From assembly GCF_009497655.1 (NCBI RefSeq), contig NZ_CP023317.1, positions 2,509,501 to 2,573,500 on the forward strand: a stretch of 64,000 nt of DNA. The letters are read 5' to 3'. Below are positions 8,632 through 16,550 of the stretch, piece by piece (the stretch's first letter is position 1; every line of letters begins with the position of its first letter). This DNA comes from Priestia megaterium. Lineage in GTDB: Bacteria; Bacillota; Bacilli; Bacillales; Bacillaceae_H. The translations under genes were made by a program, and so were the position numbers. The notes below the pieces were generated by a model, which was not told the DNA's origin, made no database searches, and saw only the letters and a list, made by a program, of their open reading frames with translations.

Positions 8632-9632
8632 ACCTTTTTTTCATCATACATTCGGAGGTTTTGAATTAATTCAGCAAGAATACTAACGGCAATTTCCTGC
8701 GGTCCTACCGCTCCTATAGAAAGTCCCACCGGGGAATGAATATGGGAAGGAATATCAGTATTCAATAATCGAAGCGTTCGCTTTTTAGATCCTAAAACTC
8801 CTATATACTTTACAGGTTTTGATTTTAATAGGGAGAGAATTTCTTGATCGCGATAAAAATTATGCGTCATGATCACAACAAAATTATCGCTCTGCACGGA
8901 CAATTGTTTGTCTACTTCCTCTGGGAATCCAATATGTATTTCCTCTGCTAGCGGAAAATGTTCCTTATTACATAAAGCTGGTCTCCAGTCGCATAAGGTA
9001 ACAAGAAAACCCGTATTGGCAGCAAGTGATACTAAATATTTTGCATCGGTACCTGCCCCCCATATAATTAGACGAGGCTTCGGTTTATATAGATGAGCAT
9101 ATGTGAGCAGAGAGCAATTTGAAAGTTGAATACCGCTCTTTTTCCCATTCCAATCATCTGTTGCAAAAGATGATTGGTCGCTATTTGCACCAAATGTTTC
9201 GCCCGTCTTTTCTACATAAAAAGAAGTTGTTTGAATAAAGTCTTTTTCTAATTTTTTAATATGTAAAACAGGATTTCGGTTATCTAACTGACGTTTTACC
9301 CGCAAAAGGTTTTGCTTCATCCTCGCAGTTACGGGCTCTAGGAGAATATAGAGGATTCCATTGCAGCCTGCTCCTTGTCCCCACCCTGCATCACCTTCTT
9401 CTTTTAAATTATACGTAACGGTTAATACATGTTCTGTGTGGAACAACTCTTTTACGCGCTCAGCAAGATCTGCTTCTACACAACCAGCGCTTAACATCCC
9501 AATATTCTCCCCGTTTTCTTGAAACAGCATGGACGTTCCTTCCTTTAAATAAGAGGATCCTTCTACATGAATAATCGTTGCCAACACGCTTTTTACTGTT
9601 AATCTTTCTACAGCATGTAAAATGTCATGCAT
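8628..9632 (-). CDS. pucA: XdhC-type molybdenum cofactor insertion factor
   Basis: A 334-residue XdhC/CoxI family protein. An N-terminal XdhC/CoxI domain has GSSYLKEGTSML and SAGCVEADL near residues 25-55. A C-terminal Rossmann-like XdhC domain has IWGAGTDAKYL near residue 190 and GVLGSKKR near residue 278. In the family it binds molybdenum cofactor, supports its sulfuration and delivers it to xanthine dehydrogenase. The ATG follows AAAGGAGGAG. It is the first gene of the five-gene minus-strand operon; the order here (A, B, molybdenum, FAD, Fe-S) swaps the FAD and molybdenum genes relative to B. subtilis pucABCDE. Confidence 0.85.
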   Translation of the reverse strand: MHDILHAVERLTVKSVLATIIHVEGSSYLKEGTSMLFQENGENIGMLSAGCVEADLAERVKELFHTEHVLTVTYNLKEEGDAGWGQGAGCNGILYILLEPVTARMKQNLLRVKRQLDNRNPVLHIKKLEKDFIQTTSFYVEKTGETFGANSDQSSFATDDWNGKKSGIQLSNCSLLTYAHLYKPKPRLIIWGAGTDAKYLVSLAANTGFLVTLCDWRPALCNKEHFPLAEEIHIGFPEEVDKQLSVQSDNFVVIMTHNFYRDQEILSLLKSKPVKYIGVLGSKKRTLRLLNTDIPSHIHSPVGLSIGAVGPQEIAVSILAELIQNLRMYDEKKV

Positions 9633-9816
9633 TTTTATTATCTCCTCCTTTTACTACTGATTTTTTAAAATCTTTTCACGTTTTGTGGAGAACTAAAATA
9701 CGCTACAGTAGACTACTTCTGCTCTTGGAATGAATCCATGTATTATTCATATTTTCACCGAAGTTACAATAAGCTTTTAAAGACTTAGAAGAACTGTCGT
9801 TTGAAAGGAGAATAGT

Positions 9817-10047
9817 ATGCTATTTGACTCAACAAAAATCAACCTAGGAAAATTGAACGTTCGCAGTGCTGATCAAGCAAGCAGTATTTCTATTGGAAAT
9901 ACGTTAAAAGTTACAAGGTATGTAACAGCAAAGAAAAATCAGGCCTTCGGACAGCAGCTCGCTGATCAATGTTTTTCAGCAGAATCTGCTTACAAAACTG
10001 TAGATAATGATTATGTGGATGCATTTGCAACAAAAAATGATAAATAA
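9817..10047 (+). CDS. GerPA/GerPF-family spore protein
   Basis: A 76-residue small protein of the GerPA/GerPF type. It has the family pattern of an N-terminal strand (INLGKLNV), then SSISIGNTL, and KKNQAFGQQ before an acidic variable tail. Such proteins are made in the mother cell and help germinants pass the spore coat. The start follows GAAAGGAG. It is the first of two tandem genes 12 bases apart and shares the core pattern S-x-x-x-I-G-x(2)-L and K-x-x-Q-(G/A)-F-G with the genes at 10060 and 10419. Family assignment is by motif; the precise role is unknown. Confidence 0.7.
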   Translation: MLFDSTKINLGKLNVRSADQASSISIGNTLKVTRYVTAKKNQAFGQQLADQCFSAESAYKTVDNDYVDAFATKNDK

Positions 10048-10059
10048 GGAGGAAACCAT

Positions 10060-10293
10060 ATGATTTTTTCACCTATGGTCATTAACTTACAAGCCTTCAA
10101 AGTGAACGTTCTGGATAATTCATCCGTTTTAAGCATAGGACCTAATCAGCAGCTTGACGTGTTCGTATCTTATAAACGTAATCAAGGACTAGGAGAATCA
10201 AACGGAGATTTTTCTCCAAACGTAACTCCGTTCTCATGGATTATAGATTCAGATGTAAACGATTCAAACTCAGTTAAAAACAGCGTAATTTAA
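10060..10293 (+). CDS. GerPA/GerPF-family spore protein
   Basis: A 77-residue paralogue of the preceding gene: INLQAFKVNV, then SSVLSIGPNQQL and KRNQGLGESNGD, followed by a polar tail ending DSDVNDSNS. It starts 12 bases after its neighbour behind a strong TAAGGAGG site whose sequence, through to the ATG, is repeated exactly in front of the Hsp20 gene at 10729. Likely co-transcribed with 9817-10047 and ended by the long hairpin at 10368-10413. Probable role in spore coat permeability or germination, by family. Confidence 0.7.
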   Translation: MIFSPMVINLQAFKVNVLDNSSVLSIGPNQQLDVFVSYKRNQGLGESNGDFSPNVTPFSWIIDSDVNDSNSVKNSVI

Positions 10294-10367
10294 GCTTCTA
10301 CACCGCCTCTAACGAGCATGACTAGCAGCATACCTTCATCTATTCGTCTACTAGTATTCAACCTGAT

Positions 10368-10413
10368 GCCTAATAAATATAACCTGCGTCTGAACTGGCT
10401 ATATTTATTAGGC
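10368..10413. terminator. bidirectional terminator hairpin
   Basis: A perfect 14-bp stem (GCCTAATAAATATA with its complement) enclosing an 18-base loop, flanked by pyrimidine-rich sequence. It lies between two convergent GerP-like genes and can end both. Confidence 0.8.
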
Positions 10414-10418
10414 TCTTT

Positions 10419-10658
10419 CTATGAAATGGGTACTTTTTGAAAAGACGATGGGCTATCAATTTGATCACGATCATCAACACAGCTTCTCGTTCCTATAAAC
10501 CCGCTATCATCACCGAAATTTTGCCCAAACCCCTGTGTTTTTTTATCTGAATTATTCCAGTCTGCTAGTAAATTCTGTCCGATATTTACCGCAGACGCAT
10601 TTTCAAAGGAATTTATCTTTAGCATTAAAATATTAATATTTATAGATGCACCTGACAT
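10419..10658 (-). CDS. GerPA/GerPF-family spore protein
   Basis: A 79-residue protein of the same family as the two upstream genes but on the opposite strand. It shows ININILMLKINSF, then SAVNIGQNLLADW and KKTQGFGQNFGDDSG. The Shine-Dalgarno is AAGGGGGTGG. It is convergent with 10060-10293 and divergent from the Hsp20 gene, with only 70 bases between the two start codons. Three copies in 850 bases, outside a standard gerPABCDEF array, suggest local duplication. Confidence 0.7.
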   Translation of the reverse strand: MSGASININILMLKINSFENASAVNIGQNLLADWNNSDKKTQGFGQNFGDDSGFIGTRSCVDDRDQIDSPSSFQKVPIS

Positions 10659-10728
10659 TTAAACCACCCCCTTTTCAAACTATATTCAAATTCCATCTTT
10701 TTATGATGTGTGGTAAGGAGGAAACCAT

Positions 10729-11202
10729 ATGGACTTTGATAAACTTATGCAGTGGATGGAATTCGCTAAAAAATATCAAACAAACGACTTTTGGAACGGT
10801 GTTTTTGATCAAACTGCTTTTAACGAATTTATGAAAGAAAATATGGATATGACTGCTCAGGATTCGCATCAGGCTCCTCAACCTCCTAGAAGTAATTTTC
10901 CACCTATCGACATTTATGTTACTCCTCACGAGATCATTGTTATCGCTGACCTGCCTGGTTATCTAAAAGAAAACTTGCACGTTTCTGTTTCAGGCAGCCG
11001 GCTTCTATTAAAAGGCTCGCCCCACCCTCTCATTACAGGGCAGCCTGTTGTACAAGAACGACCTTCTGGAGATTTCAACCGAATTATCGAATTGCCTGAG
11101 CCTACAGATGCGCATCATCTGCGTGCAAAATTTGAAAATGGACTGCTTATTCTTTCTTATCACAGGAAGTTTTTTCAAGAAGAGCGTATTCATATTGAAT
11201 AA
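10729..11202 (+). CDS. Hsp20/alpha-crystallin family protein, probably spore coat type
   Basis: A 157-residue small heat-shock protein. Residues about 60-157 form an alpha-crystallin domain (PPIDIYVTPHEIIVIADLPG, then LLLKGSP, RIIELPEP and FENGLLILSY). The first 55 residues are a divergent helical, Gln/Pro-rich arm. B. subtilis CotM and CotP are spore-coat members of this family, and the GerP-like neighbours on both sides suggest the same here. The usual C-terminal I-x-I anchor is present only weakly (RIHIE). The ATG follows TAAGGAGG. Confidence 0.8.
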   Translation: MDFDKLMQWMEFAKKYQTNDFWNGVFDQTAFNEFMKENMDMTAQDSHQAPQPPRSNFPPIDIYVTPHEIIVIADLPGYLKENLHVSVSGSRLLLKGSPHPLITGQPVVQERPSGDFNRIIELPEPTDAHHLRAKFENGLLILSYHRKFFQEERIHIE

Positions 11203-11349
11203 GGTTTAGTAGTTTTACGAATGAAACGTAATGCTGCACATAAGCATTTATAAATGCAAAAAATTTAATATTAACTCCCAAACTGAATCAATATGTATTT
11301 ATCTAACTGTGATTACAGAGGAAATAAGCCCAAGATGAGGAGAAGCGAA

Positions 11350-12246
11350 ATGTCTATGAAAGGATTTTTTAACCCCAAACAGACTAACCAACATCTTCAA
11401 ACTGAGCTAGCGGACTTCAAACATCAAATCAAGCGTATTAACACGCTTGAAGTTCACATGAACCGTTTTTTAAAACTCGAACCGCAAATGGGTTCTCTCA
11501 TAATGCTCAAAAAAAAGCTGGAGTCTCAGCCAGCGCTTTCCAACGATTCTTCATCTTCACAAAGAAGTGCTCACAAAAACACTGAACAATCATATACAAA
11601 AGACATGCAGGATACTGCTAGGCAGCTTCATTTTTTAAAAGAAAAAGTAGCACAATTGGAACAAATCATCTCCACGCAAAACCCTCGCGATAAAAAGAAA
11701 GAAGCTGTGCCTTATCCGGATATAGCTAGCTTAGTAGAACAATATGTAGAGAAACAAATGGCTCCTTATCTCGAAAAAATGAACGAACTAGATAACAGAG
11801 TTTCAGCATTAGAGCGAAGTATGTCGCTTTTAACTGAAGTACAGGTGGACATGCTAAAACGAACGTCTTCCCTTCAAGAAGAAGTAAAATTGATTCATCA
11901 AAAAGCGGCACTTTTAGAAAATGCTCCCCCTCCTATTCATATTGATAAATTTTTTCTTGATAAATACGAACAAAACAACAATATTGGCCAAGTGGGCATT
12001 AAGGAGCTCGGAGGTGCTTTAAACATCGGAGCTACATACGGAAGCGGAGCTATACCAAAGGATTTCACGGACCAAATCCAAAAAGATATGGAAGAGTTAA
12101 AAAACGCTAAATCAGATATTTCTTCTGGTAAACCGAAGCCTGCACAAGAGGATAAAGAGAATTCTTCTTCCGCTTTCGAAAAAGAAGAAGCGTATACAGA
12201 AGTTCCTATTTTTGATGAAGATGATCCAAAGGAAGAGTCAGTCTAA
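11350..12246 (+). CDS. GerPC-like coiled-coil protein
   Basis: A 298-residue, highly charged protein starting at the ATG at 11350 (GAGGAGAAGCGAA upstream). The middle is predicted coiled coil, with heptad-like leucines in KEKVAQLEQIIS and NELDNRVSALERSMSLL. Around residues 207-240 it has HIDKFFLDKYE, then QVGIKELGGALNIGATYG, which resembles the LKVExLxGTLNIG signature of GerPC; the tail is acidic. GerPC is a larger partner of the small GerP proteins, so this may be the scaffold for the three small paralogues upstream. The match is motif-level only. Confidence 0.6.
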   Translation: MSMKGFFNPKQTNQHLQTELADFKHQIKRINTLEVHMNRFLKLEPQMGSLIMLKKKLESQPALSNDSSSSQRSAHKNTEQSYTKDMQDTARQLHFLKEKVAQLEQIISTQNPRDKKKEAVPYPDIASLVEQYVEKQMAPYLEKMNELDNRVSALERSMSLLTEVQVDMLKRTSSLQEEVKLIHQKAALLENAPPPIHIDKFFLDKYEQNNNIGQVGIKELGGALNIGATYGSGAIPKDFTDQIQKDMEELKNAKSDISSGKPKPAQEDKENSSSAFEKEEAYTEVPIFDEDDPKEESV

Positions 12247-12338
12247 AAAAGTTATAAAATTATATTTAGTTATGACTAGAATTTTTGCAAGCTATTCTTT
12301 ACACTATAGGTAATAACTTCAAAAAAGGAGATATGCTG

Positions 12339-12470
12339 ATGCCAAAGCTTTTATGGAGAATAGGTGCTGTCATGTTGCTAATGTGTGGAGGCTTTATCTT
12401 TTTATTTATTGCTGCTTCGCAAATGATGGTTCAGCAATACAAACCTTTTTTTAGACGCGAGAGTGCATAA
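12339..12470 (+). CDS. small membrane protein, 43 aa
   Basis: A 43-residue frame starting MPKLLWRIG, with one strong transmembrane helix (about residues 7-27, including CGGFIFLFIAAS) and a basic end. GGAG lies eight bases before the ATG at 12339, which favours it over the ATG two codons upstream. A terminator begins within the last codons. No family recognised. Confidence 0.6.
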   Translation: MPKLLWRIGAVMLLMCGGFIFLFIAASQMMVQQYKPFFRRESA

Positions 12471-12485
12471 CTCTCGCGTTTTTTT
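12455..12485 (+). terminator. intrinsic terminator
   Basis: ACGCGAGAG with a seven-base loop and its exact complement, followed by seven T residues. It overlaps the stop codon of the 43-residue membrane protein gene. Confidence 0.9.
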
Positions 12486-12486
12486 A

Positions 12487-12530
12487 TTGAATAATATCCT
12501 GTTTATGGTAATATATATCAAAAAGATATA
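12487..12530 (+). promoter_or_regulatory. padR promoter with overlapping operator dyad
   Basis: TTGAAT at 12487, a 16-base spacer and TAATAT at 12509 form a sigma-A type promoter. The perfect dyad TATATC-AAAAA-GATATA at 12514-12530 starts on the last base of the -10 box and covers the expected transcription start. Dyads of ATAT...ATAT type are common PadR operators, so autorepression is inferred. Confidence 0.6.
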
Positions 12531-12544
12531 GGTGAGGAAAGTAA

Positions 12545-13099
12545 ATGAAGGAAAATCAAACAACATATGCGATTTTAGGACTGCTTACCACTGAATGCAG
12601 AACTGGTTATGAAATTAAGCGGTTAATGGATCGAAGTTTAAATCATTTTTGGAAAATTAGCTATGGTCAAATTTATCCCACTTTACAAAAGCTTGTGAAT
12701 GAAGAACTAGCAACGGTAAATTCCGTTACTCAAACTGATAAACCGGATAAAAAAGTGTACGCAATAACAACTAAAGGAAAAGAAGTTCTGCAAGATTGGC
12801 TGCGTGAACCTATTAAGCAGCTCCCCTCAGAACGAAATGAACTTTTGTTAAAACTATTTTTTAGTAGTCACCAAGAAAAGCAGCTCACAATTTCGCAGTT
12901 AAAAAACGCTCAGCAGAAACTAACTGAACGCTATCACATGTATTGCGGAATCGAAGACAGCATTTCTAAAAGCCCTTCTCCTGACAGAACGTATTGGCTT
13001 ATTACCCTAGACTACGGTAAACGAACAACTCGTGCTTCGATGGAATGGTGCAAAGATACGATTAATAAATTATATGATGAGGAGGCGCAGAATTTATGA
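12545..13099 (+). CDS. PadR-family transcriptional regulator
   Basis: A 184-residue protein with an N-terminal winged helix of PadR type (AILGLLTTECRTGYEIK, then SYGQIYPTLQKLVNEEL, residues 9-55) and a C-terminal helical Vir-like dimerisation domain (LLLKLFF to the end). Such regulators repress nearby genes and respond to phenolics, antibiotics or other small ligands. The start overlaps the downstream end of a dyad-bearing promoter. The stop overlaps the start of the DUF4188 gene by four bases (ATGA), so the two form an operon and the partner is the likely target or ligand handler. Confidence 0.88.
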   Translation: MKENQTTYAILGLLTTECRTGYEIKRLMDRSLNHFWKISYGQIYPTLQKLVNEELATVNSVTQTDKPDKKVYAITTKGKEVLQDWLREPIKQLPSERNELLLKLFFSSHQEKQLTISQLKNAQQKLTERYHMYCGIEDSISKSPSPDRTYWLITLDYGKRTTRASMEWCKDTINKLYDEEAQNL

Positions 13100-13566
13100 T
13101 TCATTCCAATCGTGTAATGGCTAAGCCCGGTCAGGATCTGGTCGTCTTTGTTATAGGAATGCGTATTAATAAATGGACAGCCGTACACAAATGGCTCCCT
13201 GTATTTAAAGCAATGCCTCCTATGATTCGCGAATTGTATGCAAACAAAAATCTTGGCTTTTTATCTTTGCAAGGATCTTTTAATTTAAGAACCATTACGC
13301 TGATTCAATATTGGGAGTCAGTTGATCAATTGACCTCCTATGCCAAAGGTCCTCAGCACTTAAAAGCTTGGAATTCTTTTTATAAACAGGCTTCAAAAAC
13401 GAATGCAGTTGGCATTTATCATGAAACGTACGTCATTCCTGCAGGAAATTATGAATCAGTATATGTGAATATGCCTTCGTTCGGCTTAGCTAAAGCGCTT
13501 GGATCTGAAACCATAACGAAGCATACTCAAACTGCTAAAAAACGTTTGAATGTTAAAAGAGGTTAA
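13096..13566 (+). CDS. DUF4188 monooxygenase-like protein
   Basis: A 156-residue protein resembling DUF4188, a dimeric alpha/beta-barrel relative of small heme or antibiotic-biosynthesis monooxygenases. Landmarks are [12 protein letters not shown] (residues about 13-24), [14 protein letters not shown] near residue 62 and [11 protein letters not shown] near residue 83. It is coupled to the PadR regulator by a four-base overlap. In family context it may oxidise a toxic compound sensed by PadR; substrate unknown. Confidence 0.75.
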   Translation: MIHSNRVMAKPGQDLVVFVIGMRINKWTAVHKWLPVFKAMPPMIRELYANKNLGFLSLQGSFNLRTITLIQYWESVDQLTSYAKGPQHLKAWNSFYKQASKTNAVGIYHETYVIPAGNYESVYVNMPSFGLAKALGSETITKHTQTAKKRLNVKRG

Positions 13567-13803
13567 GACATGACGAAATGAATCCAATCTAAAGACGAAC
13601 AAATGGGATGCATGAGCTGAACCGCTTGTGACGCCGCAGTTGATTTCCATGCAAGGCTTCGCTTTCCGCGGGCGGCCGCTGAGCCTCCTCGTCGCTTCCG
13701 CTCCTGCGGGGTCTCACCTGTTCCGCTTTTCCCGCAGGAGTCTTCGCCTTGCCCTCCAATCAACTGCTAAAAGGAATGACACAGATGAAACATACGTTCA
13801 CCC
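13567..13803. repeat. GC-rich interspersed repeat, copy 1
   Basis: About 235 bases, much richer in GC than the flanks, that match the reverse complement of 18680-18903 with only scattered differences. Inside is a strong stem: CTCCTGCGGG at 13701 and CCCGCAGGAG at 13731, with a 20-base loop. A CGCGGGCGGCCGC core lies nearby. There is no coding function. The element ends just before the terminator at 13815. It resembles a small non-autonomous or REP-like element; I cannot name it. Confidence 0.85.
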
Positions 13804-13814
13804 TAACAAAAGAA

Positions 13815-13859
13815 AAAAACGAACCCTTGATTAACATGTTTGATCAAGGGTTCGTTTTT
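13815..13859. terminator. bidirectional terminator next to repeat copy 1
   Basis: A perfect 17-bp stem (AAAAACGAACCCTTGAT and its complement) ending in five T residues on either strand. It serves the padR operon on the plus strand and the methyltransferase gene on the minus strand. Confidence 0.88.
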
Positions 13860-13904
13860 CACTTGGGCTAAAATACTTTTTCCTCAGCCTCTTCATTACA
13901 TTTG

Positions 13905-14600
13905 TTATACATATATTTTCAGCATTTGATTGGCACCTTTTTGAAATTCATACGGGACATCTGCTATTTCTGTTCCTTTTACTAGAGGCGCAATCTCTTC
14001 TAAAAGCTGCGGCAAATAGGTAGAAATCTTGCCGCTCAGGTCCGTTAAAGGAAACAAGCGCACTTCCTCTTTTGTAACGCGTATCAGTTCTTTTAAAGCC
14101 TCTAAATGAAACGGATAATCTAACCGGTCGCTGTACATAAATAAAAAGTTTGCACAAAGCGTTAAATCAAATTCGTTCTTTTGAAACGGCAAATTAGGAA
14201 GCGCTCCGTACTGATAGGCTTCGGGGCTCTTTTTCATATGAGCAATACAATCTTTTAATGCTCTTTTTCGATGTTCAGTTAAATTATCAATAGATGAAAA
14301 ATATTTCCACACATATTGCTCCTGTACGTGCTGCATTTGATTCATCGTATGAATTAAATCCAGGCTTCCCTTCTTTTCAAGCTCTTCTGCCGTAAATTTA
14401 TAGGCAATATCACAGCTAGTAGCCGCCGCACCTTGCTGCAAGGCATAAGCAGTAAAAGAACAGGCTCCGCTAGCACAATCTAACACTTTTTTTCCTTTTA
14501 AACGCTTGTCATTCAAATTAAACATAGCTCTATACTCTTCAAACGTTCTGCCGATAAAAACAACTCGGTCAATTCCTAACTTTTTCTCTGCTAAACTCAA
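13905..14600 (-). CDS. class I SAM-dependent methyltransferase
   Basis: A 231-residue protein with the Rossmann SAM motif KKVLDCASGACSFTAYALQQG (residues 37-57), the next acidic strand ATSCDIAYK, and the motif DLTLCANFLFMY near residue 143. The substrate is unknown; the long insert between strands 2 and 4 is helical and charged. It starts with TTG after AGGAG. It stands alone on the minus strand between a repeat element and a DUF3147/MarR pair. Confidence 0.75.
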   Translation of the reverse strand: MSLAEKKLGIDRVVFIGRTFEEYRAMFNLNDKRLKGKKVLDCASGACSFTAYALQQGAAATSCDIAYKFTAEELEKKGSLDLIHTMNQMQHVQEQYVWKYFSSIDNLTEHRKRALKDCIAHMKKSPEAYQYGALPNLPFQKNEFDLTLCANFLFMYSDRLDYPFHLEALKELIRVTKEEVRLFPLTDLSGKISTYLPQLLEEIAPLVKGTEIADVPYEFQKGANQMLKIYV

Positions 14601-14667
14601 CTCTACTCAGCTCCTATCTTTTACTCAGACCTTTATTTTACAGAAAATTGGATTAAATTCCAATAGT

Positions 14668-15009
14668 TTATGTAGTAATTAGGTTAATCACCATCTTTTG
14701 AAGCACTAAAAACAAGGCCCAACACATAACTCCTATGGATAAACTCACAAACAAATGAAGGGAGTTTTTTACACAAATATAGACGACAGCAAGTAATAAA
14801 ATAGTGCCTGGGAGTCCATAAAGAACGCCAAGTGTAAACTGACTGACCACTTCCTTTTTTTCTCCTTGCACTGACAACCATATAATACTTAGTAAGCTCA
14901 CAATTGGAAGAGCAGCCACGATTCCACCGTATGCCGGAAATCTTTTGGCCATTTCTGTTACCCCTGCAATAATAAGAGCCGACATTAAAATTTTGATGAT
15001 ACTATACAT
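14668..15009 (-). CDS. DUF3147 membrane protein
   Basis: A 113-residue protein with four hydrophobic segments (near residues 5-20, 27-46, 57-77 and 83-107), matching the DUF3147 pattern (KRFPAYGGIVAALPI). Its start overlaps the end of the marR gene; the ATG at 15009 is taken, but a GTG three codons earlier is possible. The overlap implies that the MarR protein controls it. Function of the family is unknown. Confidence 0.7.
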   Translation of the reverse strand: MYSIIKILMSALIIAGVTEMAKRFPAYGGIVAALPIVSLLSIIWLSVQGEKKEVVSQFTLGVLYGLPGTILLLAVVYICVKNSLHLFVSLSIGVMCWALFLVLQKMVINLITT

Positions 15010-15409
15010 GTTCTGCACGCTCGCTCAATAACTGAAAAGCCTGTTGAATCAGCTGTTTTTCAGATGCTGTCATTTCGCGTAAAATAGCTGATACTTTTTC
15101 TTCATCCAAGCTTGAATTCCGTTTTAAGATGTCTTTTCCTGCTTCTGTTAAATGCAGAATTACTTTTCTTTCATCCTGTATATCTCTATTTTTATACACA
15201 TATCCTTTCTCGATGCTTCTCTTTACATGTTCAGATGCCGTATTATGTGAAATAGTTAAATAATCTGCGATTTCTCTTATTCCAACCGAAGATGATTTGT
15301 CGATATGCTGCAAAAGACGTATGGTTTGGTGCGTAATTTTCTCTTGATGCGTATAGTGCAAATGATAATAAATAGACGTCCAATAGCCGTTTAACTCCTC
15401 TACTTTCAT
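15002..15409 (-). CDS. MarR-family transcriptional regulator
   Basis: A 135-residue winged-helix regulator. The HTH is GIREIADYLTISHNTASEHVK (residues about 46-66), followed by the wing DIQDERKVILHLT. The ATG at 15409 is seven bases after AAAGGAG; an ATG two codons earlier is too close. Upstream, a perfect 17-base dyad covers the -10 box of the minus-strand promoter, so autoregulation is likely. It is co-transcribed with the DUF3147 membrane protein. Ligand unknown. Confidence 0.88.
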   Translation of the reverse strand: MKVEELNGYWTSIYYHLHYTHQEKITHQTIRLLQHIDKSSSVGIREIADYLTISHNTASEHVKRSIEKGYVYKNRDIQDERKVILHLTEAGKDILKRNSSLDEEKVSAILREMTASEKQLIQQAFQLLSERAEHV

Positions 15410-15442
15410 GATCATGCTCCTTTATATCGTATTTTTAGTTAT

Positions 15443-15459
15443 TATCGTATTATACGATA
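15443..15459. promoter_or_regulatory. putative MarR operator dyad
   Basis: TATCGTATTATACGATA is a perfect dyad containing TATAAT on the minus strand, placed about 35 bases before the marR start. Further copies of the half-site ATCGTA/TACGAT occur at about 15426 and 15523, which suggests cooperative binding. Confidence 0.6.
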
Positions 15460-15573
15460 TATATTACAGAAACGACAGCCAGTTTTCAATACTACCTTCT
15501 TTTTATCTTGCATCTCACATAATAATACGATTTAACAGTTACACTAATCGTACACACTGTGAAAGGCGGTTGT

Positions 15574-16071
15574 ATGACATTGATGCTTCGACTGTTAAAA
15601 TGGGTTCCGAATCTCTTTACGATTGGAAATTTGCTAAGCGGCGTATTTTCCATAGCCTTTAATATGAACAGCTACGAACGCTTAGCTGCTCTTTTTATTT
15701 TTTTAGCCGCTTTTTTCGATTTATTTGACGGAAAAATTGCCAGAAAGCTAAAAGTTAACAGTGAGTTTGGTGTAGAGCTAGATTCTTTGGCTGATATTAT
15801 AAGCTTTGGCGTAGCGCCTGCAATGCTATTTCATACTCTTTCTCCCCACTCTTGGCTAACCGTACTCGCTTTTATGATTTATCCAAGCATGGGTGCATTA
15901 AGGTTAGCTAAATTTAGCGCAAATCCAACTGTAGGTTACTTTATAGGACTGCCTATTCCTTTTCCAGCTCTAATTATCGCACTGCTCGGCATGTTTTATT
16001 ATGTGAATCCTTATCTTATGATTATTTTAGCCATTTTGATGGTGAGTCCTATCCGGATCATGAAAATTTAG
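15574..16071 (+). CDS. pssA: CDP-diacylglycerol-serine O-phosphatidyltransferase
   Basis: A 165-residue membrane enzyme of the CDP-alcohol phosphatidyltransferase family. It joins CDP-diacylglycerol and L-serine to make phosphatidylserine. The catalytic motif D-G-x2-A-R-x8-G-x3-D-x3-D is complete: DGKIARKLKV, then GVELDSLAD (residues about 50-75). About five hydrophobic segments surround it. The ATG at 15574 follows AAAGGCGG. The length fits Bacillus PssA. The usual partner decarboxylase gene (psd) is not adjacent. A terminator follows at 16077. Confidence 0.9.
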   Translation: MTLMLRLLKWVPNLFTIGNLLSGVFSIAFNMNSYERLAALFIFLAAFFDLFDGKIARKLKVNSEFGVELDSLADIISFGVAPAMLFHTLSPHSWLTVLAFMIYPSMGALRLAKFSANPTVGYFIGLPIPFPALIIALLGMFYYVNPYLMIILAILMVSPIRIMKI

Positions 16072-16076
16072 ATGCC

Positions 16077-16107
16077 ATAAAAGACAGACAAAATGCCTGT
16101 CTTTTAT
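16077..16107. terminator. bidirectional terminator
   Basis: ATAAAAGACAG paired with CTGTCTTTTAT between the convergent pssA and 75-residue genes; it overlaps the stop of the latter. Confidence 0.8.
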
Positions 16108-16331
16108 AGCGCTGTCCATTCCTCACACAGCATTTTATGCTTAAATCTCAGCTCATGTTCTCTTTTTTCAAGCTGAGCTTGTAAAGAAAGCCACTCCTTA
16201 TTATCAGGTGCTGAGCATAATTTTTCTTCAAGAGACAGTAAGGAATCCAGTACGTCTTCAAGTTGAGCAGCAACTTCTCTTTGCTGTTTCATGTTCATTT
16301 TTTTCAACAGTAGTTTTTCATTTTTCTTCAT
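16104..16331 (-). CDS. small helical protein of unknown function
   Basis: A 75-residue protein starting MKKNEKLLLKKMN at 16331, where AGAGGTG lies seven bases upstream; longer frames lack a ribosome site. It is almost all charged and helical, with likely coiled coil (QLEDVLDSLLSLEEKL). One CSAP and one MLCEEW sequence each hold a Cys. No family recognised. Confidence 0.55.
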   Translation of the reverse strand: MKKNEKLLLKKMNMKQQREVAAQLEDVLDSLLSLEEKLCSAPDNKEWLSLQAQLEKREHELRFKHKMLCEEWTAL

Positions 16332-16486
16332 TTTTTTCACCTCTTTCTTTTCTTTACCCGATGATGAGTGTTTTAGTATGAAAAGCACGTGATTAAAAAT
16401 AGTTTTATTGTAGTAAAGACCCTTTAATAGCCTATTTTTTATCTTTGTTGATTATTTAGAACATAGTTTAATAAGATATATTTACA

Positions 16487-16501
16487 ATTAGTAATACTTT
16501 T
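16487..16501. promoter_or_regulatory. half-site resembling the 17.3 kb dyads
   Basis: ATTAGTAATACTTTT, about 50 bases before the TrmB start, matches the ATTAGTAACCTTTTT arm of the hairpin at 17308. It may be a binding site of the TrmB-like regulator; weak evidence. Confidence 0.3.
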
Positions 16502-16550
16502 ACAAACCGTGATATACTAAAAAAAAAGAAAGGATGATGAATAGAGAATT

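Noticed and set aside
13563-13834. Open frames on both strands in the repeat at 13.6 kb
   Set aside because: They fall inside the GC-rich interspersed repeat, which is conserved as DNA between copies and not as protein.
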